Assembly: GCF_003752595.1 (NCBI RefSeq)
Contig: NZ_RKIJ01000012.1
Location: forward strand, 124,001-188,000
DNA: 64,000 nt
Origin: Cellulomonas sp. PhB143
GTDB taxonomy: Bacteria; Actinomycetota; Actinomycetes; Actinomycetales; Cellulomonadaceae
Direction: 5' to 3'
Under the pieces are notes generated by a model. The model was not told the DNA's origin. It made no database searches and saw nothing but the letters and a program-made list of their open reading frames with translations. Of this stretch, positions 1 through 8,189 are shown in pieces. Numbering within the stretch: position 1 is the stretch's first letter; each line of letters opens with the position of its first letter. Made by a program: the position numbers and the translations under genes.

Positions 1-507
1 GTGCCGGCGCTGCTCGCCGTCGACCCGGCGCTCGCGCCGCCGTCGGCCCTCGCGCCCCTGCTCCGGCTCGGCGAGAAGCCCGGCTTCGTCGTGGTCGACA
101 TGACCGACGTCGACCGGTTCGCCCCGGTCCAGGGCCTCACCCTTCCGGGCAGCCCGGTCTACGCGGTCGACCTTCCCGACCGCGGGGACGAGATGGCGGG
201 CTGGTCGCCGGACGAGGCGCTGCCCGCGATCTCCGGCGCGGGGCGCACGCCGCTCACGCTCGCGGAAGGGATCCACTGGGCGCTGCAGGCGCCCGCGGTC
301 GTCGAGCGCAACCACTGCTACATGACGATCGGCTCGCGCGTGCGCAGGCCGGACGGCCGGCTCGACGCCCGGACACCGGCCCTGTGGATCTCCAACGGCA
401 CGGGCCGCGACGGTCGCGAGAACCGCGGCGCGCCGAAGGTCGGCTGGTGCTGGGCGGGCAACCGGCACACGTGGCTCGGGTTCGCCTCGGGGGCCGGTCG
501 GCGGTAG
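1..507 (+). CDS. DUF5701 family protein, 5' end cut by window
   Basis: The open frame runs from base 1 to a TAG at 505-507, giving 168 residues. The sequence resembles the C-terminal three quarters of DUF5701 proteins, an actinobacterial family of unknown function of about 200 residues. Recognisable parts are the LTLAEGIHWALQ segment and a terminal tract with APKVGWCWAGNRHTWLGFAS. The GTG at base 1 is probably internal, because family members have an N-terminal region that is absent here. It converges on the dehalogenase gene with only 4 bases between the stops. No function can be assigned. Confidence 0.7.
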   Translation: MPALLAVDPALAPPSALAPLLRLGEKPGFVVVDMTDVDRFAPVQGLTLPGSPVYAVDLPDRGDEMAGWSPDEALPAISGAGRTPLTLAEGIHWALQAPAVVERNHCYMTIGSRVRRPDGRLDARTPALWISNGTGRDGRENRGAPKVGWCWAGNRHTWLGFASGAGRR

Positions 508-511
508 CGGG

Positions 512-1173
512 TCAGCGCAAGCGTTCGGCGAGGTCGGTCACGGACGCGACCCGCAGGTCCGGGGGCGTGAAGCACCCGGGGTAGTGGCCGCCGCTGCGGT
601 CGATCCAGGCCGTGGCGAGACCGGCACGCGCTGCCCCGTCGATGTCCCAGGGATGGACGGCGACGAGCATCGCCTGCGCCGCGTCGACACCGCACGCCTC
701 GACCCCATAGGCGTACGCCTCGGGCGCGGGCTTCCAGCGCCTCGCGTCCTCCACCGACAGCAGGCGCTCGAAGTGCTCGCGGACGCCGGCCCGGCCCAGG
801 AGCGAGTCCGCGACGGAGTCGAGCCGTTGGTGAGCGTGGCCAGCCGGAGGCCGAGGCCGCTGAGCGCCCTGATCCCGTCCGGCACGTCGTCGTGCACGGG
901 GAGCCCGGCGAACCCGTCCATGATCCACGCGACCGCGTCGTCGACCCCGCGGTCCAGCGGCACGGGGGCCAGGACGGCCCGCAGCCCCTCCGCGGCGACG
1001 TGCGCGAACGTGTCCTCGGTGCCGGCCGCCGCGAGCGCGAAACCGTCGCGCAGCAGTCCGGCGAACCACGAGGTGGCGAGGTGGGCCGGAGCACCGACGT
1101 CCTCGAACCGTCGCGCCATGGGCGACATGTCCGAGAGCGTCTCGTTGACGTCGAAGATCAGCAGGTCAGGCAT
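512..1173 (-). pseudogene. haloacid dehalogenase type II (HAD superfamily), frameshifted
   Basis: Reading leftwards from ATG 1173, the product starts PDLLIFDVNETLSDM, with the nucleophile Asp of HAD motif I. It continues through a cap domain to LATLTNGS (motif II). Around 818-826 the frame is lost; the family sequence resumes one frame over as SVADSLLGRAGVREHF, then WKPAPEAY (motif III Lys) and HPWDIDGAARAGL (motif IV), ending at TGA 512-514. Joined, the two halves make a full-length protein of about 220 residues. Type II dehalogenases hydrolyse 2-haloalkanoates, and many homologues are general HAD hydrolases. A single missing base explains the break; it may be a true mutation or a sequencing error. 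Confidence 0.75.
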
Positions 1174-1282
1174 GACCGCCACGGTAGTTCGGGGGACGCC
1201 GCACGCACCCTCGGCGCTCGACCACGGCGGCCCGCGTGTCCGAGGCCGGCGGTACCTTCCGAGCTGTCGGGAGGAGGTCGTG

Positions 1283-1499
1283 GTGGACACGGGAAACTGG
1301 ATCGCGCTCGGATTCCGGTCCCTCGCGCAGAGGCCGACCGGCGCGCGGAGCGGTGGCGGCGGACGCAGTGGGCCGCGGACCGGAGGAGGCGCGACTCATC
1401 GCCGCACTCTCCGCCGCGAGTCTGGTCGACCTCGTGCCGTCGGAGCACCATGGAACCCGAGAGACCCGATCGACACCCGAGGGAGGCGAGGAACGATGA
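1283..1499 (+). pseudogene. possible small frameshifted gene upstream of 1496
   Basis: A strong ribosome site (GGAGGAG, 1270-1276) precedes GTG codons at 1280 and 1283. The first frame gives a short stretch containing NWIALGFRSLAQ. Around 1335-1345 plausible coding character, with high third-position GC, moves to another frame. That frame reads AVAADAVGRGPEEARLIAAL and ends at TGA 1497-1499, overlapping the next gene's ATG as ATGA. The good ribosome site and the overlap suggest a real two-gene unit disrupted by one base. I recognise no family, so the call is tentative. Confidence 0.25.
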
Positions 1500-1693
1500 G
1501 CGCGACGACTCCCGAGACACGCTTTCTCCGGCAGGTGACCGGCACCGACATCATCGCCGCCCGCCTCAAGGTGCGCGCCGATGCGACGCTCGGGCAGGAC
1601 ACGCCCGCCTGGGTGGACGAGGTCGCGGCGATGACGCTCGACGACGGCACGACCTTCGACCCCGAGGTCGAGCGCCGGGCAGCCCGCTGCTGA
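1496..1693 (+). CDS. small hypothetical protein (65 aa)
   Basis: The ATG at 1496 is preceded by GGGAGGCGAGGA (1481-1492), a good ribosome site, and overlaps the TGA of the preceding open frame. The product is short and acidic, with no signal peptide or membrane segment. It contains FLRQVTGTDIIAARLKVRAD and LDDGTTFDPEVERR. I do not recognise a family. Codon use is typical of the surrounding genes, so I believe it is expressed, probably coupled to the small upstream frame. Confidence 0.45.
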   Translation: MSATTPETRFLRQVTGTDIIAARLKVRADATLGQDTPAWVDEVAAMTLDDGTTFDPEVERRAARC

Positions 1694-1711
1694 CGACTGC
1701 TTCCGGTCAGG

Positions 1712-2605
1712 TCAGCTGTCCCGGTCGACCGCGTCGACCAGCCCGCGCACGAGCCGCGCGAACTCCTCCGCCCGCTCGATCTGCGGCATGTGCCCCGTCT
1801 GCGCGAACACATGGGTCTGCGCCCACGGGAACGCGCGCCGGGCCTCCGCCAGGCCGGACACGGGCAGGATCAGGTCCCGTTCGCCCCAGACCACGAGCGT
1901 CGGCAGCTCGAGCCGCGCCACCCGCCCGAGCAGCTCGCGCCGCCACGGCCCCCGCACGCCGAACGCCGTCCCGAGCTCCCCGGCCGCCTCCGCGAACACC
2001 CGCAGCCGCTCCGGCCGCACGGCCACGGCCGCCGCGTGCGCGAGGCGCTCGTCGGTCACCAGCGCCGGGTCCACGAACAGCGACCGCTCGGTCCGGCGCA
2101 GCGTCTGCGCGTCCGAGCGAGAGAGCAGCCACCGCCCCACGCCCGGGACCGCCACCGCGCGCAGCGCCGGCGTCACGCCGCGGCTGAACCCCGCCGGGTC
2201 CGCCAGCACCAGGCTCGCGGCCCGCCCCGGGGCGTCCGCCGCCGCCCGCATGACCACGGCACCGCCGAGCGAGTTGCCCACCAGGTGCGCGGGCCGCTCC
2301 TCCCCGAGCGCGTCGAGCGCGCCCCAGAGCGCCGCGGCCGACGACCCCAGCGAGACCGGCCCGTCGGGCGCCTGCGAGAACCCGAACCCCGGCAGGTCGA
2401 GGCTGATCACCCGGTGCCCGTCCGCGAGCAGCGCGTGCTGGGCGTCCCAGTCCGCGAGGCTGCGCCCGATCCCGTGCACCAGCACGACCGGCGACCCGCT
2501 CGCGTCGCCCGTCTCGCGAACGCGTACCTCGCGTGCGTGCACGACGACGGTCCGCTCCCCCGCGGCGACCGGGCGGTCCTGGAGTCCTCGATCGTCGAGG
2601 TGCAT
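1712..2605 (-). CDS. alpha/beta-fold hydrolase
   Basis: This 297-residue protein has the standard layout of the alpha/beta hydrolase fold. LVHGIGRSLADW (about 43-53) gives the oxyanion-hole HG. VGNSLGG (about 109-115) is the nucleophile elbow with Ser112. VVWGERDLILP carries the likely acid Asp, and QTGHMPQIE carries the catalytic His near the C-terminus. No signal peptide is visible, so it is probably cytoplasmic. The substrate is not predictable; sequences of this type include C-C bond hydrolases, esterases and haloperoxidase-like enzymes. The long G/C hairpin and tandem repeats lie immediately upstream of its start. Confidence 0.85.
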   Translation of the reverse strand: MHLDDRGLQDRPVAAGERTVVVHAREVRVRETGDASGSPVVLVHGIGRSLADWDAQHALLADGHRVISLDLPGFGFSQAPDGPVSLGSSAAALWGALDALGEERPAHLVGNSLGGAVVMRAAADAPGRAASLVLADPAGFSRGVTPALRAVAVPGVGRWLLSRSDAQTLRRTERSLFVDPALVTDERLAHAAAVAVRPERLRVFAEAAGELGTAFGVRGPWRRELLGRVARLELPTLVVWGERDLILPVSGLAEARRAFPWAQTHVFAQTGHMPQIERAEEFARLVRGLVDAVDRDS

Positions 2606-2719
2606 GCGACGCTCCGTCCGTCCGGGAGTCTGTGGTCGGCGTCACCTGGGCCGCCGGTTCGTGCCCGCCCGGGACGGTACGCCGGTCGCCGGCAACACGC
2701 CAGGACGGGTGCGCCGCGT

Positions 2720-2881
<162 letters not shown>

Positions 2882-2884
<3 letters not shown>

Positions 2885-2953
2885 GGTGGGCGGGCTCCGC
2901 GGGGTGGGCGGGCTCGGCGGGGTGGGCGGGCTCCGCGGGGTGGGCGGGCTCGG
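2882..2953. repeat. four 18-bp tandem repeats, G-rich
   Basis: Four head-to-tail copies of the unit CGGGGTGGGCGGGCTCSG lie at 2882-2899, 2900-2917, 2918-2935 and 2936-2953, with the penultimate base alternating C, G, C, G. Each copy contains several GGG or GGGG runs, so a G-quadruplex on the plus strand is possible. The block abuts the homopolymer hairpin and ends 11 bases before the whiB stop codon. It is non-coding as far as I can see. Confidence 0.85.
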
Positions 2954-2964
2954 CGGAGCGGACG

Positions 2965-3264
2965 TCAGGCCGCCGACGCCCGGCGCAGCCGCCGCGCCAC
3001 CGCCCGGCGCTCCGCCACGGTCCGCCCGCCCCAGACCCCGCCCTCGCGCGTGTGCGCGAGGCCGAACCGGTCGCACTCCTCGAGCGCCGGGCAGCCCTGG
3101 CAGCGCGCCGCCGCCACCGCCTGCTCGGCCGGGTCCTCCGAGATCCAGATCACCGAGCTCCGCACGGGCGCGGCCCGGCAGGGGATGCGCGCCCCGCCGC
3201 CCTCCAGGCGGTCCAGCGTCCGCATCAGCGCGGCGTGGTCGTGCTCGAGCTCGTCGTCGGTCAT
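2965..3264 (-). CDS. WhiB-family iron-sulfur regulator
   Basis: The 99-residue product shows the four-cysteine pattern of WhiB-like proteins: Cys29, then CQGC (Cys55, Cys58) and Cys64, expected to hold a [4Fe-4S] cluster. The family GVWGG turn is at 76-80, followed by an Arg-rich tail, RTVAERRAVARRLRR. WhiB proteins act with sigma factors in actinobacterial transcription and redox sensing. The start chosen is ATG 3264, which has GCGAGGAGG at the right distance. Which WhiB subclass this is cannot be settled by eye. A 14-bp palindrome lies 65 bases upstream. Confidence 0.93.
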   Translation of the reverse strand: MTDDELEHDHAALMRTLDRLEGGGARIPCRAAPVRSSVIWISEDPAEQAVAAARCQGCPALEECDRFGLAHTREGGVWGGRTVAERRAVARRLRRASAA

Positions 3265-3328
3265 CGCGGCCTCCTCGCGTCGGGGCTCGACCTGGGTTCG
3301 GAGCCGACCCCCCGGCCGGATGCATGCT

Positions 3329-3342
3329 GTGACGATCGTCAC
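3329..3342. promoter_or_regulatory. 14-bp perfect palindrome GTGACGATCGTCAC
   Basis: GTGACGA-TCGTCAC is a perfect palindrome in the divergent gap between whiB (start 3264, leftward) and the dienelactone hydrolase gene (start 3475, rightward). Its size and position suit a dimeric regulator's operator. No regulator can be named. Confidence 0.4.
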
Positions 3343-3474
3343 GACATCGCCCCGGCGCCCGACACCGCCCCGCCGACGTCCCGTGCTGTCGCCGCGGCCC
3401 GCGCCGGGCTACGGTGACCCGAGGCGAGACCGCACCCGCGCGCGCCGTCCGCAGGACCACCCGAGGAGCGACCC

Positions 3475-4053
3475 GTGACCACCGTCGTGCTGTTCCACCA
3501 CGCGCAGGGCCTCACCGACGGCGTCAAGGCCTTCGCCGAGCGCCTGCGCGGCGCCGGGCACACCGTGACCACCCCGGACCTGTACGACGGCGAGACGTTC
3601 GAGGACCTCGAGGAGGGCATCGACCACGCCGGCCGCATCGGGTTCGCGACGATCGCCGACCGCGGGCGCGCGGCCGCGGACGACCTGCCCGACGACGTCG
3701 TCTACGCCGGCTTCTCGCTCGGCGCGATGCCCGCGCAGATCCTCGCGCAGACGACGCCCGGCGCGAAGGGCGCGATCCTCCTCTCGGGCTGCATCACGCC
3801 GTCGGAGCTCGGTTCCGAGTGGCCCGTCGACCTGCCGGTGCAGATCCACGGCGCCGAGGAGGACGAGCTGTTCGTCGACGCGGGCGACCTCGACGCCGCC
3901 CGCGCGATCGTCGACGCCGTCCCGGTCGCCGAGCTCTACCTCTACCCGGGCTCGGGCCACCTGTTCGCCGACGACAGCCTGCCGGAGTACGACGAGGAGT
4001 CGGCCGTGCTCCTCGAGGAGCGCGTGCTGCGGTTCCTGGACGACGTGGCCTGA
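3475..4053 (+). CDS. dienelactone hydrolase family protein
   Basis: This 192-residue alpha/beta hydrolase has the short, lid-less form of the dienelactone hydrolase family. VLFHHAQGLTDG is near the N-terminus. GFSLGAMPAQ places a Ser (about residue 81) where classical dienelactone hydrolases have Cys. IHGAEEDELF and GSGHLFAD carry the likely Asp and His. It is probably cytoplasmic. The Ser variant argues for a general esterase rather than a true dienelactone hydrolase. The AI-2E transporter gene follows 7 bases after its stop, suggesting co-transcription. Confidence 0.85.
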   Translation: MTTVVLFHHAQGLTDGVKAFAERLRGAGHTVTTPDLYDGETFEDLEEGIDHAGRIGFATIADRGRAAADDLPDDVVYAGFSLGAMPAQILAQTTPGAKGAILLSGCITPSELGSEWPVDLPVQIHGAEEDELFVDAGDLDAARAIVDAVPVAELYLYPGSGHLFADDSLPEYDEESAVLLEERVLRFLDDVA

Positions 4054-4060
4054 TCCCCCG

Positions 4061-5131
4061 ATGACCTCATCACCGGGGGCGGGCCCGGCGCCGTCGACCA
4101 GGCCCCTGCAGCGGGCGGGCCGCGCGGCGTGGGCGCTCGTCGGGATCGCCGCCGCGACGGTCGTCGGGTACGTCGCGCTCGCCGCGGTGTCCGGGCTCGT
4201 GGTGCCGCTCGTCGTCGCGGCCGTCCTCGGCATCCTCCTGCACCCCGCGGTCGACGCGATGGAGCGCCACCGGGTGCCGCGCGGTGCCGGGGCGCTCGTC
4301 GTCCTCGTGGGCATCGCCGCCGTCCTCGCGCTCGCGGTCTGGCTCACGGTCGCCGGCATCGCCGACCAGGGCGCCGAGATCGCCGACCGCCTCACCACCG
4401 GGCTGGACCAGCTCGAGTCGCAGGTCACGGGGCTCGACCTCGGCACGGTCGACGTCGGCGGCACGGTGACCAGCATGATCGGCGGGATCGCGGGCTGGTT
4501 CGGCAGCGCGTTCTCGAGCGCGACGGCGTTCCTCGTCGGGACCTTCGTGGCGGCGTTCTTCCTCTACTTCGTGCTCGTCGACTGGGCGGGCCTGCGCCGG
4601 TGGGTGGCGGGAAAGGTCGGCGTCGCCTCCACACCCGGCGAGGTCGTGGTCGACGAGGCGGCGACGACGCTGAGCCGGTACTTCGGGGCGATCACCACGT
4701 CCAGCGCGCTGACCGCGGTGCTCATCGGCGTCGCCGCGGCGGTCCTCGACGTCCCGCTCGTCGTGGCGATCGCTCTCGTCACGTTCGTGACGTCCTACAT
4801 CCCCTACCTCGGCGCGATCTTCTCCGGCGCCTTCGCCGTGCTCATCGCCCTCGGCTCGCAGGGCACGGCCGACGCGGTGATCCTGCTCGCCGTCATCCTC
4901 GTCGTGCAGAACGTCGTCCAGACGCTCGTGCTCACGAAGCTCACCTCGGACCGGCTGCGGCTGCACCCCATCGTCAACCTGGGCTCGACGATCGTCGGCG
5001 CGGCGGTCGCCGGGCTGCTCGGCGCGATGCTCTCCGCGCCGGTCACCGTGATCCTGCTCGACGTGGTGCGGCACGGCCGGGGCGACACGACGGCGTCGGA
5101 CGACGTCGTGCCGGAGACGAAGGCCTCGTAG
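4061..5131 (+). CDS. AI-2E family transporter
   Basis: The 356-residue integral membrane protein matches the AI-2E/TqsA/PerM family. A pair of N-terminal membrane helices (about 23-60) is followed by a third. A soluble amphipathic region (about 105-155, with DQGAEIADRLTTGLDQLES) then leads to the C-terminal membrane bundle, with TSYIPYLGAIFSG and NVVQTLVLTKLTSDRLRLHPIV as family-typical segments. Members export small molecules or sodium; autoinducer-2 export is shown for only a few. It directly follows the hydrolase gene. Confidence 0.9.
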   Translation: MTSSPGAGPAPSTRPLQRAGRAAWALVGIAAATVVGYVALAAVSGLVVPLVVAAVLGILLHPAVDAMERHRVPRGAGALVVLVGIAAVLALAVWLTVAGIADQGAEIADRLTTGLDQLESQVTGLDLGTVDVGGTVTSMIGGIAGWFGSAFSSATAFLVGTFVAAFFLYFVLVDWAGLRRWVAGKVGVASTPGEVVVDEAATTLSRYFGAITTSSALTAVLIGVAAAVLDVPLVVAIALVTFVTSYIPYLGAIFSGAFAVLIALGSQGTADAVILLAVILVVQNVVQTLVLTKLTSDRLRLHPIVNLGSTIVGAAVAGLLGAMLSAPVTVILLDVVRHGRGDTTASDDVVPETKAS

Positions 5132-5140
5132 CGACCGTGC

Positions 5141-5791
5141 TCAGTGCCCCGTGTACCGCCCCGGCCGGTGGTTCAGCGCGAGGACCAGGTTGAGCAGCAC
5201 CGCGCCGCACGCCGAGAGCAGCACCGTCGAGGGCGGCACGACCGCGAACGCCGCGAGCACCACGCAGGCGTCCAGGACCATCTGCACGTACCCCGCGCGC
5301 CACCCGACCGTGTCCTGCAGCACGAGCGCGAGGATCCCGAACCCCCCGACGCTCGAGCGGTGCCGGAAGAGGATGAGCAGCCCGATGCCGGCGAGCACGT
5401 TCCCCGCGAGCACCCCGTAGACGGCATCGACGTGCGTCGCGCCGAACATCGCCGGGTGCAGCGCGCTGAGCGCCGAGACGATCACGATCGACAGGCCCGT
5501 GCGGATCGTGAAGTCCCAGCCCTTCTTCCAGATCGCGAGCACGAAGAAAGGCAGGTTCACGACGACGAAGAGCACCCCGAAAGGGACGTCCACCGCGTAC
5601 CCGAGCAGCAGCGCCAGGCCTGCGGTCCCGCCGGTGACGGCGCCGACCGACCCGAGCAGGTACAGCCCGAGCGAGACGACGAACGTGCCCGTGAGGATCC
5701 CCAGCACGTCCTCGGGGAGCGAGTGGCGGACGCCGTCGGGCGGCGAGGGGGCCGGTCGCGGAGCGGGGGTCTCGGGGCGCGGGTCGGTCAT
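5141..5791 (-). CDS. YitT/YczE-type membrane protein
   Basis: A 216-residue protein with a short Pro-rich cytoplasmic N-terminus and about five or six membrane helices. GSVGAVTGGTAGLALLLGYA and a central VNLPFFVLAIWKKGWDFTIRT are typical of the YitT family, whose function is unknown. The usual C-terminal soluble domain is absent, as in short family members. It converges on the AI-2E gene with 9 bases between stops. Confidence 0.8.
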   Translation of the reverse strand: MTDPRPETPAPRPAPSPPDGVRHSLPEDVLGILTGTFVVSLGLYLLGSVGAVTGGTAGLALLLGYAVDVPFGVLFVVVNLPFFVLAIWKKGWDFTIRTGLSIVIVSALSALHPAMFGATHVDAVYGVLAGNVLAGIGLLILFRHRSSVGGFGILALVLQDTVGWRAGYVQMVLDACVVLAAFAVVPPSTVLLSACGAVLLNLVLALNHRPGRYTGH

Positions 5792-6065
5792 CGGGCTTCC
5801 CTCCGGGGTGGTGACGGGAACGGTGCGCCGCCCGGGGGTGGTGGACGACGGCGGTCATCCTCACACGCGCGTGCTACCAGCACGTTTCGCGCGGGGCCGG
5901 GCCGGGCGCCCTACGCTGACCGGAACCACCGTCGAGCAGACCCACCCCTGACGAGAGCAGCGCGGCCCGACCTGTCGAGATCGGCCGACGCCGTTCGTCG
6001 TCCCCATGAGCGGCCGACCGGCCGCCACCCAGGCGCCGGCCCGACCGGCCCGACCGAGGAGCGAC

Positions 6066-6509
6066 ATGACCAGGTACCTGCTCGCCGTGAACTTCCAGCC
6101 CGGCGTGATCGACACCCCGATGGACCGGTGGGAGCCCGCGGAGGTCCAGGCCCACCTCGACCACTACACCGCGCTGAACGACGAGCTCCGGGCCTCCGGC
6201 GAGCTCGTCGGGGGAGAGATCCTCGCGGGGCCGGACGTGGCGAAGATCGTGACGAGCGACGGCGGCGCGCCGATGGTCACGGCCGGCCCGTTCGCGGAGA
6301 TCGCGGAGTGGGTCGCCGGCTACCAGATCGTCGAGGTCCCGTCCGAGGCGCGGGCCCTCGAGATCGCCGCGCGCGTCTCGGCCGTGCCAGGGCCCGGGGG
6401 CGTGCCCCTGCAGCAGCCGGTCGTCGTGCGGGAGATCGTCGAGGACAGCCCGTCGGACCCCGAGACGATGGGCAGCTATCTCGAGCAGGTGCGCGGCGCG
6501 CAGGCCTGA
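6066..6509 (+). CDS. YCII/DGPF domain protein
   Basis: The product (147 aa from ATG 6066) has the YCII-related fold. It starts TRYLLAVNFQPG, has the central LVGGEILAGPDVAKIV, and VTAGPFAEIAEWVAGYQIVEVPSEARALEIAARV is the conserved core. In actinobacteria such proteins often accompany ECF sigma factors, but no sigma gene is next to it here. GAGGAGCGAC just before ATG 6066 decides the start over the in-frame ATG at 6006. The catalytic role of the family is mostly unknown. Confidence 0.85.
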   Translation: MTRYLLAVNFQPGVIDTPMDRWEPAEVQAHLDHYTALNDELRASGELVGGEILAGPDVAKIVTSDGGAPMVTAGPFAEIAEWVAGYQIVEVPSEARALEIAARVSAVPGPGGVPLQQPVVVREIVEDSPSDPETMGSYLEQVRGAQA

Positions 6510-6550
6510 CCGTCCGGGCGAGATGGCCCCCGCCGCCCGGACCGAGGATG

Positions 6551-8149
6551 ATGGCGCACGTGACTTCCCCCAGCACGTCCCCCTCGGGCGCCACCGAGAC
6601 CACCCGCCACCTGCGCGCAGCGATGTTCGTCGACTTCGACAACGTCTACATCGGCCTGCGCCGCCTCGACCCCGCCGCCGCGGAGGCCTTCGCGAGCGAC
6701 CCCGGCCACTGGCTGTCGGAGCTCGAGACCGGCAGCGACGCGGACGGCGACTTCACGCGGCGGTTCCTCGTGCGCTCCTGCTACCTCAACCCGTCGGTGT
6801 TCTCGCAGTTCCGGCCCAACTTCACGCGCGCCGGCTTCCAGGTCGTCGACTGCCCGTCGCTGACCCAGCAGGGCAAGTCGAGCGCCGACATCAACCTCGT
6901 GCTCGACGCCGTCGACGCCCTCGCGGCCCAGACCCGCTACGAGGAGATCGTCATCGTCTCCGCCGACGCCGATTTCACGCCCCTCGCCCAGCGCTGCCGG
7001 GCCGACGACCGCCGCGTCACGATCATCACCGCGAGCCCCGCCGCCAGCGCCTACCGCGCCGTCGCGGACACGGTCATCACGGCCGACGACCTCGCCGAGC
7101 TCGTCACCGGCGCCTCCACGGACGGCGACGACGAGCACCACGCCCCCGCGCCCGCCCCCGCGCAGGCACCGTCCCGCTCGCGCGGTGGCCGGGGCCGCCG
7201 GTCGGGGACGACGACGTCGGCCGGCACCTCCGCCGCGGGTGCCACCGGCGCGTCCGCGGGCACAGCCGCCGCCGAGACCGGCGACGTCCTCGACGCCACG
7301 GAGACCCTCGAGGCCACGGAGGCCGCCGAGGCGAGCGGGACCGCCGGGGCCACCACGACGCCGTCGGGCACCGCGAGCAAGCCCAAGACGTCCCGGGCCA
7401 GCGGCTCCCGCAGCCGCAAGGCGTCGGGGACCGGCCCGCTCGAGCCGTCCGAGATCGTGGTGCCCGAGCGCGCCGCCCCGCCGAAGGCGACCGCTCCCCC
7501 GGCCGCGCCCCTGAGCCCCGTGGCGCGCCGCGCCGTCCTCAAGCGGGTGCTGTCCGCGGACCGCCCGCTCACGCTCGGCTCCGTCGCGCAGGCGGCGCAG
7601 AAGGCCGACCCGTCGGTGGCGGACGACAGCTGGGGCGGCACCGGCGGCTTCGCGGCGTGGCTGGCGCAGGAGGTGCCCGAGGTCGGGGCGTCCTCGCGGC
7701 CGCCGGGCCACGTGTGGGACGCCAAGCGCTTCGGCGAGGCCGACCTGCCCGGCGCGGCCGTCGCCGACACGGACCCGAGCGCCCTGCAGCGCCAGGTCAT
7801 CAACGTCACCGACGTCCCGGGCCTCAGCGCGGAGAACTACCGCGCCCTGCTGACCACGCTGGCCGACGACGTCGCCGCGCACCCCTTCGAGCGCGCCGCC
7901 ACCTCGCGCCGCGTGCGCAACGCCTGCCAGGACGCGGGCGTGCCGGTCGGACGCTCGACGGTCAACTTCGTCATCTCCGGGATCCTCTACGGCGGCACCG
8001 AGCTGGGCGACAGCCCGAGCGCCGCCGACCTCGCCGCCGCGTTCGCGGACAACGTCGTGGGCCTGTGCCGCGGCGCCCGCATGGAGCTCACGCCGGGCGA
8101 CGTCGCGGCGCTGCGCGCCTGGGTGGGCGGCGGGCTGATCGAGGACTGA
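6551..8149 (+). CDS. NYN-domain RNase-like protein with LOTUS/OST-HTH C-terminus
   Basis: The N-terminal NYN/LabA-type PIN domain spans about residues 22-185. Its acidic positions are Asp28 and Asp30 in MFVDFDNVY, Asp113 in SSADINLVLDA, and Asp139/Asp141 in VSADADFTPLAQ. A low-complexity Ala/Thr/Ser linker (about 190-310) follows, then a LOTUS/OST-HTH-like module around LSPVARRAVLKRVLSADRPLTLGS, and a C-terminal helical segment ending GGGLIED. NYN domains cleave RNA and LOTUS domains bind RNA, so an RNA-processing role is likely. The start is uncertain between ATG 6548, ATG 6551 and ATG 6623; the last lies just before the NYN core. Confidence 0.85.
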   Translation: MAHVTSPSTSPSGATETTRHLRAAMFVDFDNVYIGLRRLDPAAAEAFASDPGHWLSELETGSDADGDFTRRFLVRSCYLNPSVFSQFRPNFTRAGFQVVDCPSLTQQGKSSADINLVLDAVDALAAQTRYEEIVIVSADADFTPLAQRCRADDRRVTIITASPAASAYRAVADTVITADDLAELVTGASTDGDDEHHAPAPAPAQAPSRSRGGRGRRSGTTTSAGTSAAGATGASAGTAAAETGDVLDATETLEATEAAEASGTAGATTTPSGTASKPKTSRASGSRSRKASGTGPLEPSEIVVPERAAPPKATAPPAAPLSPVARRAVLKRVLSADRPLTLGSVAQAAQKADPSVADDSWGGTGGFAAWLAQEVPEVGASSRPPGHVWDAKRFGEADLPGAAVADTDPSALQRQVINVTDVPGLSAENYRALLTTLADDVAAHPFERAATSRRVRNACQDAGVPVGRSTVNFVISGILYGGTELGDSPSAADLAAAFADNVVGLCRGARMELTPGDVAALRAWVGGGLIED

Positions 8150-8189
8150 GCCGCGGCCGGCCCGGGCGTGCCCGCGCCGGCGGCACCGC

